From Fagopyrum homotropicum (taxonomy: Eukaryota; Streptophyta; Magnoliopsida; Caryophyllales; Polygonaceae), in the NCBI GenBank assembly GCA_033239125.1, contig BSWB01000002.1:10635001-10699000 (forward strand): a stretch of DNA of 64,000 nucleotides, read 5' to 3'. Positions within the stretch are counted from its first letter, which is position 1. Every line of letters begins with the position of its first letter. This document shows, one piece after another, positions 57,871-64,000 of this stretch. The notes under the pieces were generated by a model, which was not told the DNA's origin, ran no database searches, and worked only from the letters and a program-made list of their open reading frames with translations. Made by a program: the position numbers and the translations under genes.

Positions 57871-60837
57871 TGTAACGCCCCAAATTTTAGGAGCGTTTGC
57901 GAGATCTATTTTCCGGCTTTTATCGATATTTTATTAGCTTAAATAATTTTATATAATTTTTTTAAAGGTAACTTAAGACGTAAAATATCTTTCCGGAGTA
58001 TATTATTTTGAATATGTTTGCGTATACCCGTGTTATTATTTTCGAAAAAGTCGGAGAAATTTTCTTATTTAAAAATCCCGATCCTAGTGTTCCGATCGAA
58101 TATGTATGATTCCTATTTTCCTTATTTCTTTTCTCCTGTACTTCACTTTGTTGTTTATTTATTTATTTTTGGGGTTGTCTCTCCCTCTAGCAGTAGCCTG
58201 GCCATAGCTTTTTGCAGCCCTAGCGGCCGACCCATCGCTCACCTACCCGACCCCTGGTTTTGCCTGCCCCTATCACCTCACCAGGCTCGCTCTCTGTCCT
58301 CATTTCCCTCATCCTTGCTTCTCCTTTGGATACCTCTCTGCAGCAGCATCAACACACCTTCATTTCCCTTGTTCTCTTGTGCAGTAATCAACAGTGACAA
58401 CCACCGGGTAGAATCGGGGAGTCCTGTGCTTGCCTTTGCTAACCGGAACTAGCCGCCGCTCTAGCTTTGCCCAACACCACCGGATGACCCCCCTGTGCAA
58501 CCCCCTTGCAGCCCCGCCAGCCCTTGCCGCCCCTTCCTGCCATGGAAGCGCAGAGATTGAAGAAACCCCTCCTTCCTTCTCCCACCTTCTGCCGCACCTT
58601 CTCTACAACCACCGAAACTAGGAACGGAGGCCACCACCGGCGTCGCCCAGCCTCGCGCGCCACCTTCGCCTCGCACCCGTCTGAATCCAGGAAGATGAGA
58701 AGCCACCCCTTCCCCTTTCTGTACTTCATCTTCTCCACCCGTCTCTTCACCTTTTCATCTGGAGCTCAAACTTCGCCGGAGTTCGGAGCTCCACCTTCGC
58801 TGCACCCCGGGGAAGAGACCATGTGCCTTCGCCTTGCAGTGCCGTTGCCAAAGCCTCTGTCGTCGTTTCCAAGGTGAGGCCTTGTTGGAGCCGCCGCCAT
58901 CGTCATCTGGGTTTCAAAGAAACCCTTTCCAACATTTTAAATCGGGACCCTCTTGTTTTATGTTATTACAGTTTGTACCCTATCTTTTGTATTTATATTA
59001 ATGGCCCAGATTTATGTTTTCTACAAATTATACCCCTGTTGGAACTATTTACATATTTTGTCCAGATTTCTTATTTACATTTATGACCCAGGTTTTTGAG
59101 ATTTAGCTATGATGCCATACGCACGTAAATTACAAGTTTTGACCCATATGCTTATTTGCGGAAAATGACCCATGTTCATATAAGTGTATTTTGGCCCGGA
59201 AAATGGTTGAGCGGTGTTGTTTTTAACCTTCGTTTTGAAAGCGCTTTCCTTAGATTTATTTATGTTAAATCTTCCGCTCAAATTTAGCGTATAAGCTAAA
59301 TTTGCTTACCTTTGGTTTTAGGTCCGGAAGCGCCCCGATAAAGGCCAACAAATCCATACTCGACATTCGTAGATCGTCTTTCGCCTTTGACCTCTTGTGA
59401 GTACCTTCTTCCTCGATCTAGTTATGTTTAGTGATAATATTATGCTAGGTTAGATTTAGCATAACTTAGAGTGAATACCAAGTAGTGGTTTGGACTGTAG
59501 GTGAGTTTTGAGGTTTGATTGTGCTAAGGCTTGAGGTGCTGAGTTTCGAGGTTTGATTGTGCTAAGGCTTGAGATGTTTGGTTATCTTGTGAGGTTGTTA
59601 TAAGGCTTTGAGTTATATGATTGATGTTGTGAGCGTTCTGAGGCTCGAGTTGGGGGTTGTATGATCTTGTGGGAGTTTGGAGTTTGTAGGATTGGCTTAT
59701 CCTAGTATGTTGTTATGAGTTACGATCTTGCGAGATCCTTGGGAAGGTAGATGTCCCTTTATGTTGTAGTTTATGATCTTGCGAGATCCGTGGGTTTAGA
59801 AGTCTTAGGACTTCTTGCTTCTGTTGAGTGTGATGTGAGCATGGGGGATTCTAGAATGCTGTCCTAGAATTGAGAGTCAAATGGTCTTGCGTAGATCATT
59901 TGTATAGAAGTCTAAGACTTCTATTGTGAGTGGGTTGTTGTTGATATAGTTATCTTCTTGTGAGCAGGTTATGTGCTTCCTCCCTAAGGAAGCGAGAGTG
60001 TTGTGAGTTGAGTGTGGTGACGAGGTAAGTCTCCGGACTTACTTAGCTCGTATTTCTTGTATTAGCATCTATGTGTGTTTGGTGGTGTGTGTTTATTCTT
60101 TATTGTTTATAACAACTAAACCGGAATTAGGACCACCGACCTTTATATTATTTGGCCCAAGTGTATGATAACGGGCGGTGACATCACTGCCTAGCTCTTG
60201 CGTAGAGTTAGGAGGTTCTTGGCGACCAGCCTGTGTGGTTAGACGGTCGGAGGCATCCGTACCGTTCCATGCAGTAAGTGGGGACCGGGGCGAGTTTCGG
60301 GAGATTCTCGTGTCACAAAAGAAGTTGAATTAGAACGGGATACGACTTAATAATAAAAAGATAATAAACCGGACTTGTGTGATTTGGTGTACATTGTGTG
60401 TTATGTTGATTTACTTGTGTTTGTGCCTTTCACCTTGATTCTAATGCTTCGAATATTAGCTAACGGTTTTATACCGATTGTTGTAGATTGTCTTGCAGGT
60501 TAAGAATGCGGGCCGGGAGATCCGGAAGAGTGGGCAGCCGGGGTTCCGTACATTTTAGGAGTGGGTTTTGGTTGGAGTCGGGTTGTGTTTTATTCTTCGT
60601 TTATTATGTTGGTATGCCGCGTGTATGGCGTTTTGGTCTTTGGTGTTGTTTATCGGCTGAAGTCTTTTGTTGTTTTCCTTTGGGTTTCTTATCATTTGCA
60701 TTAAAAGGAATTTCGGTTTTGCCTTTATTTGTGCCATGTTGAAAGATCCGGTGAAATTGTTGTCAGGCTAAGGGTCAGGACCCATTGTGAGGTCCCAACC
60801 CGTAGCGCCCCGAGTCCCGCGGATTCAGGGTGTTACA
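57871..60837. mobile_element. Solo-LTR-like insertion, 2967 bp, TTATC duplication
   Basis: It starts TGTAACGCCCC and ends GGGTGTTACA (TG...CA, 6-bp inverted ends) and is flanked on both sides by TTATC (57866-57870 and 60838-60842). A 5-bp duplication with TG/CA ends is the signature of an LTR retrotransposon. No second LTR, primer-binding site, gag or pol is found inside, so a solo LTR of unusually large size is the simplest reading. Several frames open over the CT-rich 58.0-58.9 kb portion but none resembles a known protein. Short internal repeats lie at 59511-59580. Confidence 0.75.
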
Positions 60838-60842
60838 TTATC

Positions 60843-61622
60843 CACTTTAGGTATTAGGGTTATAAAAGTATGGTTAATTTGTTTGAGCAATTTTCCACTC
60901 CTGAAAAACCTTTCACAACTTTTGAAACGTCAATTCCTACAATGTGCCAATATTTTTGATGAAAACCGGCTGGCATACCATAAGGTCCTGGGGATTTATC
61001 ACATCCAATATCGAACATGGCATGTTTTATCTCTTTATTAGTGAGGGGGTTTTGTTAGATTTAAACTATCTTCGTTGCTAACTTTGTTTTGAATAAGTTG
61101 GAGTTTTTCCTCCAATAGAGATTGATCTAGTTGGGTTTTAGAGTATTTTCTCACGAATTCCGTTTTAACTTCCAATCTAATCTCAAATTCAGAAGATAAA
61201 GTCGTACCATTTGTGGTTATTAGTTCCTTTAGGTGTTTTCTATTTCTTCTTCCAGTAGCAATGCGATGGAAGTATTTGGAATTTGAGTCCATGTTCTTCA
61301 GATGTTTGTTTTTAGTTCTTTGTCTCCAATATCTCTGATGAAATGACAGTAAACGGTTTTGTTTTGTTAGGAGATTTCTTTGGATGGTTTCTTCTCTTTG
61401 GTTTAGGTTATTGGGTCTTGTGCTTTGAATTTCCTGTAGTTGTGATTCCACCTCTTTAAGTTGTTTAAATATGTTACCGAAATTTACTTTACTCCACTCT
61501 TTTGCCTTTGTTTTAAGTAGTTGAGTTCTTTTTGTTAGTTTATACATTTCATTTCCGATAAAGTTGGAACGCCATGTTTGTTTTACAATATTCCCAAAAG
61601 ATTTTCGTTTTGTCCACCTCAT
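60843..61622 (-). pseudogene. LINE ORF2 region between endonuclease and RT
   Basis: Open minus-strand sequence includes GNIVKQTWRSNF, KAKEWSKVNFGNIFKQLKEV, NSKYFHRIATGRRNRKHLKE. The start of the RT domain follows (DKSPGP, then PAGFHQKYW), then the text breaks at the insertion point in the segment KVDN. The typical plant L1 connector W-x-K-x-S-x-G-x-I is visible. Confidence 0.8.
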
Positions 61623-61699
61623 TTCAAATTTGAATGGTTGTGGAGTGTAATTATCCGTTGTCGAAATTTCCAGAGAAATTTGACAATGATCTGATATAG

Positions 61700-62372
61700 T
61701 GAAAGCATGATTTTTTATTTTTAAGTATGGGTACCACTGAGTATTTGATTATGAACCAACACACGATCAAGTTTTTCAAAAATGTTATTCGGACCATCAC
61801 GTTTTTTCCTCCAAGTAAAGAAATTACCTGAAGTTTGGGTGTCCTCAAGATTACACAAGTTCTTGAAGTTAATGAGTCTATTAAATCTATTGGTATTGAT
61901 AGGAGCTCCTCCTTGTTTTTCGAAATGTTGTTGAATTTCATTTAGGTCTCCAAGGATAATTGTAGGGAGGGGAGAAACTTGTATGAATTCAGAAAGGTTA
62001 TCTCAAAATTGGTTTTTTTGAAGCTTCTTGTGGAGGAGCATACGCAAAGATAAGGTTCATCTTATGATTCAAATTGTTGCAAGTAAATTCAACACAAATA
62101 AATCTGTCGTTTTTAAATATGAACTTAATTATTTGGTTTCTTAGTTGGTACGCTTTCCATAAAAGACATAAGCCACCAGCCCTTCCGATGGCAGGACAAT
62201 AAATCATGTTGTCAAAATAAGCCGAACTCCAAGATCGATCATCCGGAGGATTTTCCGATTTTGTTTCTGCTAAGGCAATGATGTTAATCTTGTGGATTTT
62301 ACAAACCGCGTCGAGGTTTGTCCAGAGGGTACTCCGGCCCATACCTCTTATGTTCCAGAAGCTAATAATCAT
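61700..62372 (-). pseudogene. LINE AP-endonuclease domain
   Basis: ATG 62372 opens MIISFWNIRGMGRSTLWTNL, IIALAETKS, AGGLCLLWK and IFAYAPPQEASKK, the N-terminal half of a plant L1 endonuclease (the NIRG Asn and AETK Glu are catalytic positions). After a frame break at about 61998 the domain continues as GDLNEIQQ, TWRKKRDGPNNIFEKLDRVL. A further break follows near 61740. Confidence 0.85.
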
Positions 62373-63004
62373 AAAAACCTAGTGAGAATAGGTTTGATTT
62401 GGAGGTATCATAGTCTTGCAGTCCTATTCCCTTTAAGATAAGGCTAGATATACATATCGTTTTTTGATTGGGTAGCACCGATTCATGTTGTTAGCAGGGT
62501 ATATCAGGGTAAGGTTGTTGGTATAATGTTTACATTTATTTGTTTTTTTATGGTTATAACTTTCATTTTGGTAATCTAGTTCCACCATAGGAGTGATTGT
62601 GGGTATAATTGGGTTGAGATTAACCGTTATCGAGTAAAAGAAAGAAGACAAGCAGAGAGAGCTTGCTTTAAAGTAGAACCAAAGGTAAGAACTGTTGTCA
62701 TCAAAACCCCATTTAAATGAATAAATCCAAACCACAAAGGGATATACAAAAAAGGATCACCAATAGTAAGATTTAGACTTGAAGGCAAGCTTTTTTGCTT
62801 CTAAAATTGTGATATAAATGTCATGTTCTACATAGATAGTCAGATTTAATTTAACGGGGTAGTAGCCCAAATGACAAAGCCATAAAAGCAGGCATATTAT
62901 TGTATACAAGCATGGGGTTCCCCCATTTAAAATTAGATTGGTCTAATCTATAGATGATCATCCGATCGATGCCTTCATCTCTTTGGGGCATGTATAATTG
63001 TATA

Positions 63005-63480
63005 CTAGTGTGGGATATGATTTAATATCTATTATAGATATATAAATATAAAATTATTTTATTAAAGTTTAATATAATTTATGCACTATAAATTTAACAA
63101 AAAATTTTAATACGCATAATGTGATAAAATCAACGTAAAAAACTTATAATTGCACTCTTTGAATAAGGATGACAAAAGATTTTAGGTAAGTTTTTTTTAA
63201 ATTATCCAATTTATATGAGAAATTAAAAAAATATATATTTAGATTACATAATAAAAAGATTTAAAAAAGTGTGTGGGTTGAGGAGAAATATGAGTCAAAT
63301 TTAGTAATTCTTTTTGAATTTTAACAATCTTATTGAAATTACTGAATAAAGATTTAAGGTTTTTAAGAGACTTAATTAAAAAATTTGGAGTTGTTATTAA
63401 TTGCTAAAATGACACGTGACATTAGATTTCTCATGATGAGACAGGTGGATTTAGATGCTACTACTATAATATATATAAGA
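63005..63480 (-). mobile_element. Small Helitron E, 476 bp, minus orientation
   Basis: Read on the minus strand it begins A|TCTTATATATATTATAGTAG, has the GACACGTGTCAT-like word (TGTCACGTGTCAT) subterminally, and ends CATATCCCACACTAG|T. The A and T neighbours are correct. In place of the usual GC hairpin there is an AT palindrome ATATCTATAATAGATAT about 15 bases before the end. It is non-coding. Confidence 0.65.
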
Positions 63481-64000
63481 TTGATTTTTATTTTCGGGTT
63501 TATAGTTTATATGAGTTTATAATTTATTTTCGGGTCTATTTCTTCTACGGGTTTATATAGATAGTTTATTTTTTGGGTTTATTTTACTTCAAAACACACT
63601 CATGCGCTTAAAAAAACTCGAACAATAACGCTGAATACCCAAGGATCTACAAACAATATCGGGATGGAAAAGCACAAGGTCAAAATCGGATTTCAAACAA
63701 AAATAAACTCATTCAAACACAAACAACTTTGGTCTGAAAAGTTTATTTTTAGGTGGTTTATAAACTCAAATAAACTCGTAGAGAAATAAACTAATCGTCA
63801 ATCAATACCTACAAAAATTAAACTCATGGTATATAAACTAAGGGCTTGTTTACCTGCGGGTTTATAAACTAAATGAAAGTTTATAAACCTAGAGCTTAAG
63901 GAGTCTAGCACCACAACCACTAGACCCACTGAGTATTGGTGTCCCCGAGCTTAATTGTTGGTGGGTGTTTACATGTTAATGGGTTTATTTTTGAATGGGT
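63481..64000. other. Repeat-like DNA with GTTTATAAACT words, cut by the window end
   Basis: GGGTTTATA, GTTTATAAACT and AATAAACTCGTA words recur on both strands, suggesting part of a TIR-type element that runs off the window. No gene is seen. Confidence 0.4.

Larger units (their letters stand above)
55255..62981 (-). mobile_element. L1-type LINE with RNase H, 18-bp target-site duplication, split by an LTR insertion
   Basis: The 18-base TTTGGGGCATGTATAATT is repeated exactly at 55237-55254 and 62982-62999. On the minus strand the element ends in an A tract (the T run at 55253-55264) next to the first copy. In transcription order it contains an APE-type endonuclease, a connecting region, reverse transcriptase, a C-terminal region and RNase H. 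A 2967-bp insertion divides the RT region. Only about 600 bases precede the endonuclease ORF and no gag-like ORF1 is seen, so the 5' end is either truncated or unusual. Several frameshifts and stops make it inactive. Confidence 0.92.

Noticed and set aside
58018..58877. Several 60-144-codon frames on both strands
   Set aside because: They lie inside the solo-LTR-like insertion in a GC/CT-rich stretch where open frames are expected, and none resembles a known protein.
1..64000. CRISPR arrays, rRNA, tRNA genes or organellar inserts
   Set aside because: No regularly spaced repeats, no rRNA-like stretch and no tRNA with the usual box A/B pair were recognised by eye. A tRNA covariance search was not possible here.

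Overview
This is nuclear DNA of a flowering plant, most likely a eudicot. It is AT-rich, the genes are widely spaced and split by GT-AG introns, and every gene family recognised is a plant one (PGR3-type PPR, MIZU-KUSSEI 1, CID/PAM2 RNA-binding, MAPR steroid-binding). The species cannot be named from the sequence. Nothing prokaryotic, organellar or CRISPR-like is visible.

Four host genes look intact, all on the minus strand. (1) A 10-exon CID8-13-like PABP-interacting RNA-binding protein gene (9019-14727; 308 aa, splice frames all consistent). (2) An intronless MIZU-KUSSEI 1-like gene (19134-19859; 241 aa). (3) An intronless 99-aa membrane steroid-binding protein 3-like gene (26749-27048). 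(4) The chloroplast PPR protein PGR3 (45863-51752). PGR3 is reconstructed here as three coding exons (1115 aa): the long PPR exon plus two short upstream exons carrying the transit-peptide region.

The rest is largely transposon-built. 1-8340 holds direct repeats, a palindrome-ended MITE and a 5'-truncated retroposon ORF. 16.1-18.1 kb has two foldback elements. 29.6-37.6 kb is a nested block: a 5.8-kb minus-strand Helitron (31134-36944) sits in an (AT)n tract of an older repeat, whose uninterrupted relative survives at about 29.9-30.0 kb. This Helitron carries broken exons of the RIO2 kinase and TRAPPC5 genes. 37.9-39.2 kb has two more MITEs. 39.3-44.7 kb is a mosaic of gene fragments, all in minus orientation: formate dehydrogenase exon 1, universal-stress-protein exons, BSL2/3 phosphatase exons (partly as a ~0.7-kb inverted duplication) and an inner formate dehydrogenase exon. 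52.1-55.2 kb holds Helitrons end to end and nested. 55.2-63.0 kb is one L1-type LINE with an 18-bp target-site duplication, split by a ~3-kb solo-LTR-like insertion with a 5-bp duplication. A small Helitron follows at 63.0-63.5 kb.

The host genes do not form a pathway; they are ordinary neighbours (RNA metabolism, hydrotropism, steroid/heme binding, chloroplast mRNA stabilisation). The most notable content is the capture and rearrangement of gene fragments (RIO2, TRAPPC5, FDH, USP, BSL, an LRR-receptor fragment) and the BSL hairpin, which could give double-stranded RNA matching a brassinosteroid-signalling phosphatase gene. Family names come from recognition of protein motifs; no database search was run.
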